A DNA stretch of 64,000 nucleotides from Stutzerimonas stutzeri (GCF_000219605.1 NC_015740.1:3968001-4032000), one strand, 5' to 3'; positions 39,256-52,012 are shown, counted from the stretch's first letter. Notes: generated by a model not told the origin, from the sequence alone. Numbers and translations are program-made.

Positions 39256-39708
39256 TCAATGCCGCGGGTAGGTGTGCAGCCGTTGCCGGGCACGCAGCAA
39301 CTGCGAACCGCATGCCGGGCATGCCGCAGGCCCGGCACCTTCCGGCCAGCTCACCTCGGCATTGCACAGGGCGCAGCTCAGAGTTTGCTGCAGATGCAAG
39401 GGGGCATGCCTCGGGCGCATGCCATGTCGCTGGCGACTGCCGCCGCGTACGGCGGGTCGCATTGCCTGGCGCGTGAGATGGGCCTGTTCCTCGGCGGCGG
39501 CATGCCAGCCGGAAAGCCACTGGGAATCGCGCTGCAGATAGGCACGGATCAACTCGAACTCGGCGGGGGTCAGCCCGCGCACCTCGAGCTCGCCGGCGAC
39601 ATCCGCCTCACCGGACGCGCTTCGCTCCGCCTCCTGCAGCGCCGACGTCAAACGCTGCAGCACCCGTGCATATAGACTGCTGTCCTCCGCTCGCGGCTCT
39701 CTGTCCAT
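39256..39708 (-). CDS. Zinc-ribbon protein, DUF1451/YbeL-like
   Basis: A 150-residue cytosolic protein with a helical N-terminal half (LYARVLQRLTSALQEAE) and a C-terminal zinc ribbon, LSCALCNAEVSWPEGAGPAACPACGSQ, with two CxxC pairs. This fits the YbeL/DUF1451 family. Divergent from leuS. Function unknown. Confidence 0.8.
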   Translation of the reverse strand: MDREPRAEDSSLYARVLQRLTSALQEAERSASGEADVAGELEVRGLTPAEFELIRAYLQRDSQWLSGWHAAAEEQAHLTRQAMRPAVRGGSRQRHGMRPRHAPLHLQQTLSCALCNAEVSWPEGAGPAACPACGSQLLRARQRLHTYPRH

Positions 39709-39823
39709 CTACCTCACCTCACGTTCGTCCCGCCCCTGGATCAAGCGTAGCTCAGCCTGGCCCGCTCAAGCCGGACACGACGGACGGAACCCAAGGCGCT
39801 GACGGCAAATCGGGTTTCCCTAG

Positions 39824-42577
<2,754 letters not shown>

Positions 42578-42620
42578 TTCGGTCCCGGCGCCTGCGCCGG
42601 GCCTGCAAGGGGATAACAAG

Positions 42621-43226
42621 ATGAACAAACGGAATCTGGTGGTGCTGGGTCTGACATTGCTGCTGAGCGCCTGCGGTTTCCAGCTGCGCGGCACCGGTGA
42701 TGTGGAGTTCGGTCTCAAGGAAATCGATCTGCAGGCCCGCAACAGCTATGGCGAGACGGTCCAGCAGCTCGAGAGCCTGCTGCAGAGCAATGGCGTGCGG
42801 GTGACCCCGAACGCGAAGTACAGCCTCAACCTGGCCCGCGAGCAGACCCGCCAGCGCACCGCCAGCTACACCAGCTCGGCACGCAGCGCCGAGTACGAGC
42901 TGACCAGCACACTCGATTACGAATTCCGCGGTCCGCAGAACCTGCTGTTGCTCGAAGACAGCATCGAGGTGCAGAAGGTCTACGTGCACGACAGCAACAA
43001 CCTGATCGGCTCGTCCCAGGAAGGCGACCAGCTGCGCCAGGAAATGCGCCGCGAACTGCTGCAGCAGCTCGCCCTGCGTATCCAGCGCATCACGCCGTCA
43101 CAGCTCGACCGCCTGCAGCAGGAAGCCGAAGCCAAGGCACGCGCCGAGGCGGAGGCCGTCGAAGCCGCCCGCCGCGCCCAGGACGCGCAACCGCAGCAGT
43201 CGCCCATCCAGCTACCCGTCCGCTGA
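42621..43226 (+). CDS. lptE: LPS-assembly lipoprotein LptE
   Basis: A 201-residue outer-membrane lipoprotein: lipobox LLSAC, then CGFQLRGTGDVEF, the start of LptE, and a C-terminal charged tail AEAKARAEAEAVEAARRA. It plugs and stabilises LptD for lipopolysaccharide insertion. 43 bp after leuS, as in other gammaproteobacteria. Confidence 0.93.
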   Translation: MNKRNLVVLGLTLLLSACGFQLRGTGDVEFGLKEIDLQARNSYGETVQQLESLLQSNGVRVTPNAKYSLNLAREQTRQRTASYTSSARSAEYELTSTLDYEFRGPQNLLLLEDSIEVQKVYVHDSNNLIGSSQEGDQLRQEMRRELLQQLALRIQRITPSQLDRLQQEAEAKARAEAEAVEAARRAQDAQPQQSPIQLPVR

Positions 43227-43232
43227 GCCTGC

Positions 43233-43254
43233 ACGGGGGCCGTAGCGCCCCCGT
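43233..43254 (+). terminator. Hairpin between lptE and holA
   Basis: ACGGGGGC and GCCCCCGT, 8-bp perfect stem with a CGTAGC loop, followed by CTTCT. Weak terminator that may reduce holA relative to lptE. Confidence 0.5.
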
Positions 43255-43263
43255 CTTCTGCCC

Positions 43264-44295
43264 ATGAAGCTCTCCCCCGCCCAACTCGGCAAGCACCTGC
43301 AAGGCAGTCTCGCGCCCGTCTACGTGGTCTGTGGCGACGAGCATCTGCTGTGCCAGGAAGCCTGCGATGCGATTCGCGCGGCTACTCGCGCACAGGGGTT
43401 CAGTGAGCGCCAGGTCTTTCATGTCGAGACCGGCTTCGACTGGGGCCAGCTCATCGAGGCTGGCGCCAGCCTGTCGCTGTTCGCGGAAAAACGCCTGATC
43501 GAGTTGCGCATTCCCAACGGCAAGCCAGGGGACAAGGGCGCCGCGGCGCTACTGGACTACCTGGCGCGCCCGGCCGACGACACGGTGCTGTTGATCAGCC
43601 TGCCCAAGCTTGATGGCAGTACGCAGAAGACCAAGTGGGCCAAGGCGCTGATCGAAGGCAAGGACGTGCAATTCCTGCAGATCTGGCCGGTGGATGCCGC
43701 GCAGCTACCGCAATGGATCCGCCAGCGATTGGCCCAGGTCGGCCTGTCCGCTGACCAGGAAGCCGTCGAGCTGATCGCCGCGAGAGTCGAAGGCAATCTG
43801 CTCGCCGCCGCACAGGAAATCGAGAAGCTGAAACTGCTGGCCGACGCCGGCCAGATCAGCGCCGATACCGTGCAAGCCGCCGTCACCGACAGCGCCCGCT
43901 ACGACGTCTTCGGCCTCATCGACGCGGCGCTCCAGGGGCAGGCCGCTCATGCGCTGCACATGCTCGAGGGCTTGCGCGGCGAGGGCGTGGAGGCACCAGT
44001 GATCCTCTGGGCATTGGCGCGCGAGCTGCGCCTGTTGGCCAACATCTCCCAGCAGTATGGTCAGGGCGTTCCGCTCGATCGCGCCTTCAGCCAGGCTCGC
44101 CCACCAGTCTGGGACAAACGACGCCCGTTGGTCTCCAAGGCACTGCAACGGCACGACGCCGCAGGCTGGAGCCGCTTGCTGATGGCTGCACAGCGCATCG
44201 ACGAGCAGATCAAGGGCCAGGCCGAAGGCGACCCCTGGATCGGGCTGGCCAATATCTGCCTGCAGCTAAGCGGCCGCCGGCTGGGCGCCGGGTGA
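43264..44295 (+). CDS. holA: DNA polymerase III delta subunit
   Basis: A 343-residue clamp-loader subunit HolA. It has the opening MKLSPAQLGKHLQGSLAPVYVVCGDEHLL, the PVDAAQLPQWIRQRL segment, and a C-terminal delta domain ending in LANICLQLSGR. It opens the beta clamp. It follows lptE in the usual gammaproteobacterial order. Confidence 0.95.
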   Translation: MKLSPAQLGKHLQGSLAPVYVVCGDEHLLCQEACDAIRAATRAQGFSERQVFHVETGFDWGQLIEAGASLSLFAEKRLIELRIPNGKPGDKGAAALLDYLARPADDTVLLISLPKLDGSTQKTKWAKALIEGKDVQFLQIWPVDAAQLPQWIRQRLAQVGLSADQEAVELIAARVEGNLLAAAQEIEKLKLLADAGQISADTVQAAVTDSARYDVFGLIDAALQGQAAHALHMLEGLRGEGVEAPVILWALARELRLLANISQQYGQGVPLDRAFSQARPPVWDKRRPLVSKALQRHDAAGWSRLLMAAQRIDEQIKGQAEGDPWIGLANICLQLSGRRLGAG

Positions 44296-44308
44296 CTTCG
44301 CCGCCTGC

Positions 44309-44336
44309 TGGACATTTTTTGTACAAGCCCTATGAT
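44309..44336 (+). promoter_or_regulatory. Sigma-70-type promoter of arfA
   Basis: TGGACA (44309-44314), 16-base spacer, TATGAT (44331-44336). The predicted transcript starts near 44343, about 30 bp before the arfA ATG. Confidence 0.6.
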
Positions 44337-44373
44337 GCCCTCGCCCGATGCCGGGCTGCCTGAGGGATACATC

Positions 44374-44532
44374 ATGAGCACACGCAAGAAGCGGCCGAAC
44401 AAGGCCAAACGGCTGGTCGCGCAACCGCTGTTCCGCCAGCGCCAGGAAACGCCCAAGAAAGGCAAAGGCAGCTACCGCCGCGAAGCCTCCCAGTCCACCA
44501 ACTGGGAGGCTTCGGTCCTTCTGACGGCCTGA
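44374..44532 (+). CDS. arfA: Alternative ribosome-rescue factor ArfA
   Basis: A 52-residue small basic protein. The core PLFRQRQETPKKGKGSYRRE, followed by NWEAS, matches E. coli ArfA (DPLFRQRVEKNKKGKGSY...GNWEAS). ArfA frees ribosomes stalled on stop-less mRNA together with RF2 when tmRNA fails. GAGGG lies 8 nt before the ATG. A strong hairpin (44481-44514) is inside the gene after codon 36; as in E. coli it may end or cleave the mRNA so that only a stop-less message, and hence a tmRNA-controlled protein, is made. Confidence 0.88.
   Translation: MSTRKKRPNKAKRLVAQPLFRQRQETPKKGKGSYRREASQSTNWEASVLLTA
44481..44514 (+). promoter_or_regulatory. Hairpin inside arfA coding sequence
   Basis: CGAAGCCTCCCAGT and ACTGGGAGGCTTCG form a 14-bp perfect stem with a 6-base loop (CCACCA), followed by GTCCTTCT. 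In E. coli arfA a comparable internal hairpin is cut by RNase III or terminates transcription, coupling ArfA level to trans-translation. Confidence 0.8.
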
Positions 44533-44594
44533 AAACCCAACACCCCGAAAGCGTGATAATGTCAGCGGCCGACGACACCTTTCGAGAGTGGTGC

Positions 44595-45893
44595 ATGTAT
44601 TACACCTTCGTTCCCGTTCTGCTGCTGCGAACGCTGGTCGCCGCCTCGGCGATGAGCCTGGTGGTCGCCTGTGCCGCCGAACCCCTCGCGCAGTCTTCTC
44701 TTGTCGGCAACGCGGCCGCCCCCTCCGGTCAGCGTAGCGACAATGCCGTCGTCGACGCGCCAGCAGAAGCCACGCATCTCAGCTTCAGCCAGTGGCGCGA
44801 GCAGTTCCGTGCAGAAGCCCTGGCAGCGGGCATTTCCGCCACCACCTTCGACCGCGCCTTCGCCGGGGTGCAGCCCGATCCGGCGGTGATCGAAGCCGAT
44901 CGCAGCCAGCCGGAGTTCACGCGCCCGGTCTGGCAATATCTGGAAAGCGCGATTTCGCCCCAGCGGGTCCGCAGCGGACAGCGCCTGTTGAACGAGCACG
45001 CCGCAACCCTGGACCGCATCGAGGCACGCTACGGCGTCGATCGCGAAACCCTGGTCGCCGTCTGGGGCCTTGAGAGCAGTTTCGGCCAGATCATGGGCGA
45101 CAAGTCGGTGATCCGCTCGCTGGCCACCCTCGCCCATGAAGGGCGCCGCCCCGCCTTTGCCAAAAGCCAACTGATCGCGGCGTTGGAGATCCTCCAGCAC
45201 GGCGACGTGTCACCGCAGCAGATGCGCGGTTCCTGGGCTGGCGCCATGGGTCAGACGCAGTTCATCCCGACCACCTACAACACCCATGCGGTGGACTTCG
45301 ACGGTGACGGCAAGCGCGACATCTGGAACAGCTCGGCCGATGCCCTGGCGTCCGCCGCACACTACCTGCAGGCCTCTGGCTGGAAGCAAGGTCAGCCCTG
45401 GGGCTTCGAAGTGCAACTGCCCAGCGGCTTCGACTACGCCCTGGCCGACAACGAGATCCGCAAGCCACTGGCCGAATGGCGCCGCCTCGGCCTACGCGGC
45501 CTGCCCGGCGGACGAGACGAAGCCAATGCCAGCCTGCTGCTGCCAGCCGGACACCGCGGTCCGGCATTCCTGATCATGGACAATTTCCGCGCGATCCTGC
45601 GTTACAACAACTCCTCGGCCTACGCGCTGGCCATCGGGCTGCTGTCCGAGAGCTTCCAGGGCAAGGGCCAGGTGGCGGGTAGTTGGCCGCGTGGCGAGCA
45701 GCCGCTCAGCCGTTCGGAGCGCCTGGAACTGCAGGAGCGCCTCGTCGCTCAGGGCTTCGACCCCGGCACCCCGGACGGCATCATCGGTGCCAATACGCGC
45801 AAGGCCATCCGCGGCTTCCAGCAGCGCCTCGGCTGGCCCGCCGACGGTCATCCCACCCAGGAACTGCTCGGCCGTCTGCGCGCGCAGCCCTGA
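44595..45893 (+). CDS. Lytic murein transglycosylase, MltB family, with PG-binding domain
   Basis: A 432-residue exported transglycosylase. A signal peptide with AC near residue 26 (possible lipoprotein) is followed by the SLT_2 catalytic domain, with the active-site glutamate in VAVWGLESSFGQIMGD and AGAMGQTQFIPTTY, VDFDGDGKRDIW. Residues about 370-430 form a peptidoglycan-binding domain (LVAQGFDPGTPDGIIGANTRKAIRGFQ). It cleaves glycan strands to 1,6-anhydro ends. A second, shorter member is in the elongasome cluster. ATG at 44595 gives the best signal peptide. Confidence 0.93.
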   Translation: MYYTFVPVLLLRTLVAASAMSLVVACAAEPLAQSSLVGNAAAPSGQRSDNAVVDAPAEATHLSFSQWREQFRAEALAAGISATTFDRAFAGVQPDPAVIEADRSQPEFTRPVWQYLESAISPQRVRSGQRLLNEHAATLDRIEARYGVDRETLVAVWGLESSFGQIMGDKSVIRSLATLAHEGRRPAFAKSQLIAALEILQHGDVSPQQMRGSWAGAMGQTQFIPTTYNTHAVDFDGDGKRDIWNSSADALASAAHYLQASGWKQGQPWGFEVQLPSGFDYALADNEIRKPLAEWRRLGLRGLPGGRDEANASLLLPAGHRGPAFLIMDNFRAILRYNNSSAYALAIGLLSESFQGKGQVAGSWPRGEQPLSRSERLELQERLVAQGFDPGTPDGIIGANTRKAIRGFQQRLGWPADGHPTQELLGRLRAQP

Positions 45894-45910
45894 CTAACCT
45901 CAGCCAACGA

Positions 45911-45946
45911 AAAAGCCCCGGCAGGTTATGCCGGGGCTTTTTTTTT
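45911..45946 (+). terminator. Intrinsic terminator after the transglycosylase gene
   Basis: AAAAGCCCCGGC and GCCGGGGCTTTT form a 12-bp perfect stem with a 7-base loop, followed by T's through 45946. The insertion sequence starts at the end of this T-tract. Confidence 0.9.
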
Positions 45947-47251
45947 GGTTCTTCGCGGACTCTGGGGGAAGAGCGAGTTGACAGTCAGGGAAGCAGGTAA
46001 ATTGGCAGTCGCCAAACACACCCTTCACCTGTCCCTGCTGTCGCCGTGCATCCTATTGATCTTGCCTCGTTCTGGCCAGGCTATGACGCCGTTGCCTGCC
46101 GTTCATCCGCCAACAACTCCCTTCTGATTGAGCTCGAGCCTCAAGCCGGTTCAGTGCCCAGGTGCGGGCGTTGTGGTCAGCTCAGTCCGTTGATTCACGA
46201 GCGCCGAATTCGTCTGGTGCGCGATCGTGATCTGTTCGATCAGCGCGTCTTGCTTCAACTACCCGTGCGCCGAGTCGATTGCCTGAACTGTGGTCGGGTG
46301 ACCGAGCGGATCGACTGGCTGGAGCCTGCATCTCGCCTGACCCGGCGGTTACAGGTCTGGCTCGAAAGCTTGCTGCGGCTGCTGCCGATCAGCCACGTCA
46401 GCCAGCTCACCGGCCTGCACTGGCACACCCTCAAGACGCTCGACAAGCGCCGCCTGCAAGCCGAGGTAGGCACCTTCTATTCAAGCGGTGTCCGCCGCCT
46501 GGTGATGGACGAGTTCGCCCTGCACAAGGGGCATCGCTATGCCACGGTCATCATGGACGCCGAGCGAACACGGGTGCTGTGGGTCGGCCACGGCAACAGC
46601 CGTGAGGCGATCCGCCCGTTCTTTGAATTGCTCGGCGAGCACTGCCAGCAGATTGAGGCGGTGGCCATGGACATGAACACGGCTTTCGACCTGGAGGTGA
46701 AGAAGCATTGCCCGCAGGCCGAAGTGGTGTACGACCTGTTTCACGTCGTCGCGCGCTACGGTCGGGATGTGATCGACCGAATCCGGGTCGACCAGGCCAA
46801 CCTTCTGCGCGAAGACAAGCCGGCACGAAAGGCGGTCAAGCAGAGTCGTTGGCTGCTGCTGCGCAACCGCGACAACCTGAAGGACGGACAGGCCGTGCAG
46901 TTACAGGAGCTGCTTGCTGCCAACCAGCCGTTGGCTACGGTCTATGTGCTCAAGGATGCGCTGAAGGATGTTTGGTACGCCCCCAGCGTACGAGAGGGTT
47001 GGCGACGCTGGCGAACCTGGCTGCGACATGCTCGCGAGAGCGACCTCGCGCCGCTGCAACGCTTCGCTCGCAACCTGCGCAAATACGCGCGAGGCATCCT
47101 TGCCAGTGCTCACTTCCACATGCATACCAGCGTCCTTGAGGGTGTTAACAACCGCATCAAGGTAATCAAGCGCATGGCCTATGGATTCCGGGACTCGGAG
47201 TACTTCTTCCTGAAAATCAAGGCCGCCTTCCCCGGGAAAGCGCGATGAACC
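45947..47251 (+). mobile_element. ISL3-family insertion sequence, 1305 bp
   Basis: Terminal imperfect inverted repeats start GGTTCTTCGCG on the left and GGTTCATCGCG on the right (19 of 25 bases match over a longer stretch). Eight T's directly flank each end (45939-45946 and 47252-47259), consistent with the 8-bp target duplication of ISL3 elements. It encodes one complete transposase. Confidence 0.85.
46046..47248 (+). CDS. ISL3-family transposase
   Basis: A 400-residue ISL3 transposase. N-terminal zinc-finger cysteines CGRCGQ and DCLNCG, then the catalytic domain with VMDEFALHKGHRYATVIMD, VAMDMNTAF and the C-terminal HTSVLEGVNNRIKVIKR holding the last acidic residue. The gene is intact, so the element may be active. 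Its stop lies inside the right terminal repeat. Confidence 0.95.
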   Translation: MHPIDLASFWPGYDAVACRSSANNSLLIELEPQAGSVPRCGRCGQLSPLIHERRIRLVRDRDLFDQRVLLQLPVRRVDCLNCGRVTERIDWLEPASRLTRRLQVWLESLLRLLPISHVSQLTGLHWHTLKTLDKRRLQAEVGTFYSSGVRRLVMDEFALHKGHRYATVIMDAERTRVLWVGHGNSREAIRPFFELLGEHCQQIEAVAMDMNTAFDLEVKKHCPQAEVVYDLFHVVARYGRDVIDRIRVDQANLLREDKPARKAVKQSRWLLLRNRDNLKDGQAVQLQELLAANQPLATVYVLKDALKDVWYAPSVREGWRRWRTWLRHARESDLAPLQRFARNLRKYARGILASAHFHMHTSVLEGVNNRIKVIKRMAYGFRDSEYFFLKIKAAFPGKAR

Positions 47252-47291
47252 TTTTTTTTGCGTTCAGCCTCTACGTGAGTGCCAGACGGCA

Positions 47292-47636
47292 TCAGTGCTT
47301 GATCGCGACTTCATAGAGGTAATCGGGAAGCGGATCGATCACCACCTGCTGCCCCTGGTAATGGGCCTTGACCGCTTCGCGCGGTACGACGCCATGGGGG
47401 ACCCGCTGGTCGCCGCCCAGCCGCTGGCGAGCACGGTAGTCGATGACGCAGCCATCGGCTTCGACCCAGAAGTGTGGCGCAACCACCTTACCGTCCAGCT
47501 CGACCTGCCCCAACATCGCACGGTACGGAATACGCTGCTTGGCCAGACGCGTCACGACCAGGCGGCTCATCGCGTCGCACTCGACCTTTGCGGCATCCAG
47601 ATCGTCAAGCAAGTCCTTCAACTGGGGTTCGTTCAT
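47292..47636 (-). CDS. Hypothetical protein
   Basis: A 114-residue protein beginning MNEPQLKDLLDDLDAAKVECD and ending GQQVVIDPLPDYLYEVAIKH. A helical first part is followed by a short beta-rich stretch (APHFWVEADGCVIDYRARQRLG). No family recognised; no signal peptide or helices crossing the membrane. GAGGG precedes the ATG. It stands between the insertion sequence and lipA. Confidence 0.6.
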   Translation of the reverse strand: MNEPQLKDLLDDLDAAKVECDAMSRLVVTRLAKQRIPYRAMLGQVELDGKVVAPHFWVEADGCVIDYRARQRLGGDQRVPHGVVPREAVKAHYQGQQVVIDPLPDYLYEVAIKH

Positions 47637-47770
47637 CTGCAGTGGCCCTCGGTTGGCCTCATGGTGTAAACGAGCGCCACTATAGACCAAAGTCTAATGC
47701 GGCGTAATGCCGCAATTTTCTTGCCAACGCTTCGCTGGCAAACCGAACGGATTCCGCCACGCGGGCAACA

Positions 47771-47808
47771 AAAAAGCCGCGGAGGCGATTCGACGCCTGC
47801 GCGGCTTT
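47771..47808 (-). terminator. Intrinsic terminator after lipA
   Basis: AAAGCCGC...AGGCG and CGCCT...GCGGCTTT form a long stem; read on the minus strand the T-run (the run of A's at 47769-47775) follows it. It ends the lipA transcript. Confidence 0.75.
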
Positions 47809-47837
47809 CCTTGGAACGACCGGACCGCCGGGTCCGA

Positions 47838-48807
<970 letters not shown>

Positions 48808-48815
<8 letters not shown>

Positions 48816-49464
48816 AAGCTTCGATTCCGCCCGCGAGGGTCTTCTGTTGCGCGTATCCGAGCTGCCGGACCAGATGATCACGCAGTCGATCGGCCACTTC
48901 AGAGATGTCGATCGGCCCGATCAGGTCACGCAACTGGGTCATGGGCAACCCTGCATAACCGCAGGGGTTGATGCGCCGGAAAGGTTCGAGATCCATGTCC
49001 ACGTTCAGCGCCAGGCCGTGGAAGGACCGGCCGTTGCGAATGCGCAGGCCCAGGGAAGCGATCTTCGCGCCGCCGACATAAACGCCCGGTGCATCGGGCT
49101 TGGCCACCGCCTCGACGTCGTACCCGGCCAGCAGATCGATCAGACTCCGCTCGATGCGGCTGACCAGCTCACGCACGCCGATGCCGAGCCGACGTACGTC
49201 CAGCAACAGGTAGCCGACCAGCTGACCCGGCCCGTGATAGGTGACCTGACCGCCGCGGTCCACCTGCACCACCGGAATCTCGCCCGGAAACAGCAGGTGC
49301 TCGGCCTTGCCGGCCTGGCCTTGCGTGAATACGGGCGGATGCTGCAGCAGCCAGATCTCGTCGCCGCTGTCGGCATCGCGCGTATTGGTGAAATGCTGCA
49401 TGGCCTGCCAGGCAGCCCGATACTCGATCAGCCCTAGCTCACGCACACCCACGTCGTGGGTCAT
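48808..49464 (-). CDS. lipB: Octanoyltransferase LipB
   Basis: A 218-residue Lip[21 protein letters not shown] is the octanoyl site, [11 protein letters not shown] has the catalytic lysine and INPCGYAGL the acyl-cysteine. It moves octanoate from ACP to lipoyl domains for LipA. Its ATG overlaps the ybeD stop (TGATG). Confidence 0.95.
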
Positions 49465-49748
49465 CACAGCACCATGTGGACACGACCGGTGGCCCGCAGG
49501 TCGACATGGATGGCCTGCAGCTGCTCGACACCGGTGGCGGTGATCAGCACCTGCAGCGAAAGGAAGCGTCCGTTGCGGCTGTCACGGGTGACCACGGTGG
49601 TCTCGTCGAAGTCCGGCGCATGGCGCTGAATGACTTCGATCACCACCTCGCGGAACCCCTCGCCGGCCTCGCCGATCACCTTGATCGGGTAGCGCTCGCA
49701 GGGGAAGTCGATCTTGGGTGCAGCGATATCGTCTTGGCTATTGGTCAT
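49464..49748 (-). CDS. ybeD: YbeD/DUF493 protein
   Basis: A 94-residue ACT-like fold protein (DUF493) with [22 protein letters not shown] and RVHMVL end. The same gene lies between dacA and lipB in E. coli. Function unknown, perhaps a small regulator of lipoate or wall genes. Confidence 0.9.
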   Translation of the reverse strand: MTNSQDDIAAPKIDFPCERYPIKVIGEAGEGFREVVIEVIQRHAPDFDETTVVTRDSRNGRFLSLQVLITATGVEQLQAIHVDLRATGRVHMVL

Positions 49749-49814
49749 GGCGTAACGGACTCGTGATCCGCACGTGCGCCGCGGCGGGGTCAGCCGGAGC
49801 GCACTCGAGCGTGG

Positions 49815-50972
49815 TCAGTTGAACAGGCTGTAGAAGAACAGGCGAATGCTATCCCAAAAACGGCGGAACAGCCCACCCTCTTCGACGGTTTCCAGCGCCA
49901 CCAGATCGGTGCTGCGCACGACCTTGTCGTCCAGCTTGACCTCGACCTTGCCGATCACGTCGCCCTGCTGGATCGGCGCGGTCAGCGTGCCGTTGAAGCT
50001 CATGACAGCCTGCAGCTTCTCCACCTGGCCGCGTGGCAGAGTCATGGTCAGGTCCTGAGCCAGACCGGCCTTGAGCTTGCTCTGCTGTCCCTTCCAGACC
50101 TGGGCTTCGGCCAGCTCGGTGCCTTTCTGGTAGAAGGTGCGGGTCTCGAAGAAGCGGAAGCCGTAGGTCAGCAGCTTCTGGGTCTCCGCGGCACGGGCCT
50201 GCTCGCTGTCGGTACCGAACACCACGGAGATCAGGCGCATGTTGTCACGCACGGCGGACGCCACCAGGCAGTAGCCGGCCTCTTCGGTGTGGCCGGTCTT
50301 CAGGCCGTCGACGGTCTTGTCGCGCCACAGCAGCAGGTTGCGGTTGGGCTGCTTGATGTTGTTCCAGAAGAATTCCTTCTGCGCATAGATCGCGTAGTGC
50401 GCAGGGTCTTCGTAGATGATCGCCCGCGCCAGCTTTGCCATGTCATTGGCCGAGGAGTAGTGCTCCGGATGCGGCAGGCCGGTGGCGTTGACGAAGTGAG
50501 TGTTGCTCATCCCCAGGCGCTGCGCGGTGCTGTTCATCATGTCGGCGAAGGCTTCTTCGCTGCCGGCGATGTGCTCGGCCATTGCGACACTGGCGTCGTT
50601 GCCCGACTGGATGATGATGCCGTGCAGCAGGTCATCCACCGAAACCTGGGTGTTGACCTGGATGAACATGCGCGAGCCGCCGGTACGCCAGGCCTTCTCG
50701 CTGACGGTGACCATGTCGTTGTCGCTGATCTGCCCTTTCTGGATCTCCAGGGTGGCGATATAGGCGGTCATCAGCTTGGTCAGGCTGGCCGGTGGCAGGC
50801 GTTCGTCGCCGTTGTGCTCGACCAGCACCTCGCCGCTGGCGGCGTCCATCAGCATGTAGGACTTGGCCGCCAGCTGCGGAGCCGACGGCAGGATCTGGAC
50901 CGCCCAGACGGTCGGAGCGACCGTCAGCAGAGTCAGGACAATGAAGCGTTGCACGAGGCTGGTGATGTTCAT
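49815..50972 (-). CDS. dacC: D-alanyl-D-alanine carboxypeptidase (PBP5/6 family)
   Basis: A 385-residue periplasmic enzyme anchored by a C-terminal amphipathic helix (RRFWDSIRLFFYSLFN). Signal peptide, then the motifs SLTK (nucleophile serine), SGN and KTG. It trims terminal D-alanine from pentapeptides. The gene corresponds to E. coli dacA/dacC; the exact letter is a guess. Confidence 0.92.
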   Translation of the reverse strand: MNITSLVQRFIVLTLLTVAPTVWAVQILPSAPQLAAKSYMLMDAASGEVLVEHNGDERLPPASLTKLMTAYIATLEIQKGQISDNDMVTVSEKAWRTGGSRMFIQVNTQVSVDDLLHGIIIQSGNDASVAMAEHIAGSEEAFADMMNSTAQRLGMSNTHFVNATGLPHPEHYSSANDMAKLARAIIYEDPAHYAIYAQKEFFWNNIKQPNRNLLLWRDKTVDGLKTGHTEEAGYCLVASAVRDNMRLISVVFGTDSEQARAAETQKLLTYGFRFFETRTFYQKGTELAEAQVWKGQQSKLKAGLAQDLTMTLPRGQVEKLQAVMSFNGTLTAPIQQGDVIGKVEVKLDDKVVRSTDLVALETVEEGGLFRRFWDSIRLFFYSLFN

Positions 50973-51019
50973 CCGAATCTCAAGTTAGTCAGGTAAAACA
51001 AGGCAGGGATTGCAAAGGC

Positions 51020-52012
51020 TCAGTCGGCCGCGACCCGCCGCGGCTGCCCGAGGTTGGCCAGGCGAACGCTCTGCTCGAGCTGCACGGCCTCATCCGGCGT
51101 GTCGATGGGCCCCAGCCGCACCCGGTGCAGGGTCTGCTGGTTGTGTACCACCGAGCTGATGAACACCGGTGCAGACACCACGCCGCTCAGCTTGTCCTTG
51201 AGCAGCTGTGCCGCATCCGGATTGGCGAAGGCGCCAACCTGGAGAAACAGGCCAGAGGCTGCGGGCGAAGCGTTTTTTTTTGCGTCGATTTCCAGCGGCA
51301 CCGTCGCCGCAGCGTGCTGCTGCGGCGGCGGGGTGTACTGTTCGATCGGCTGGGCGATGCTGGTGGCCGGCTTGCTCGCCGCCATCTGCGGCTGCGCCAT
51401 CATCGCCGGAACGGGGCGCCCCTGCGCCGCCCACCACTGCTGCGGATCGATGCCCTCGACCTTGACCCGCGCCGTGCCGGTCTCGGCGAACCCCAGTTTC
51501 TTCGCCGCGGCGAAGGACAGGTCGATGATCCGGTCGGAATAGAACGGGCCGCGGTCGTTGACGCGCAACGTCACGGTGCGTCCGTTATCCAGATTGGTGA
51601 CCTTGACGTAGGTGGGCAGCGGCAGGGTCTTGTGCGCCGCGCTCATGCCGTAGAGGTCGTACTTCTCGCCATTGGCAGTGGGCTGCCCGTGGAACTTGGT
51701 GCCGTACCAGGATGCCGTCCCGGTGGCCGAGTAACGATGGCCATCGCTGATGGGGAAGTAGGTCTTGCCCAGCACCGTATAGGGGTTGGCCTTGTACGGT
51801 CCGTAATGCGGCATCGGCACGGCGTCCGGGATCTGCGAGACGTCCACGTCCCACCAGGGCGCGCCATCCTTGTGCGGCCGCGCGTAATCGCCAGCGCCGC
51901 TACTGGTGGTGCTCTTGCTCGGCGTGGTGCTCGGCGCCGGGGTCGAGGAGCAGCTTGCCAGCAGGGCTCCCGTCACGCCCAAGGCGACCAGTCTTGTCCA
52001 GAGAGGGCTCAT
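51020..52012 (-). CDS. rlpA: Septal-ring lytic transglycosylase RlpA
   Basis: A 330-residue outer-membrane lipoprotein (LLASC lipobox). A double-psi barrel domain with GTASWYGTKFHGQPTANGE and VNDRGPFYSDRIIDLS, a proline-rich linker, and a C-terminal SPOR domain that binds denuded glycans at the septum. In P. aeruginosa it cleaves such glycans. It overlaps mltB by 4 bp. Confidence 0.94.
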   Translation of the reverse strand: MSPLWTRLVALGVTGALLASCSSTPAPSTTPSKSTTSSGAGDYARPHKDGAPWWDVDVSQIPDAVPMPHYGPYKANPYTVLGKTYFPISDGHRYSATGTASWYGTKFHGQPTANGEKYDLYGMSAAHKTLPLPTYVKVTNLDNGRTVTLRVNDRGPFYSDRIIDLSFAAAKKLGFAETGTARVKVEGIDPQQWWAAQGRPVPAMMAQPQMAASKPATSIAQPIEQYTPPPQQHAAATVPLEIDAKKNASPAASGLFLQVGAFANPDAAQLLKDKLSGVVSAPVFISSVVHNQQTLHRVRLGPIDTPDEAVQLEQSVRLANLGQPRRVAAD

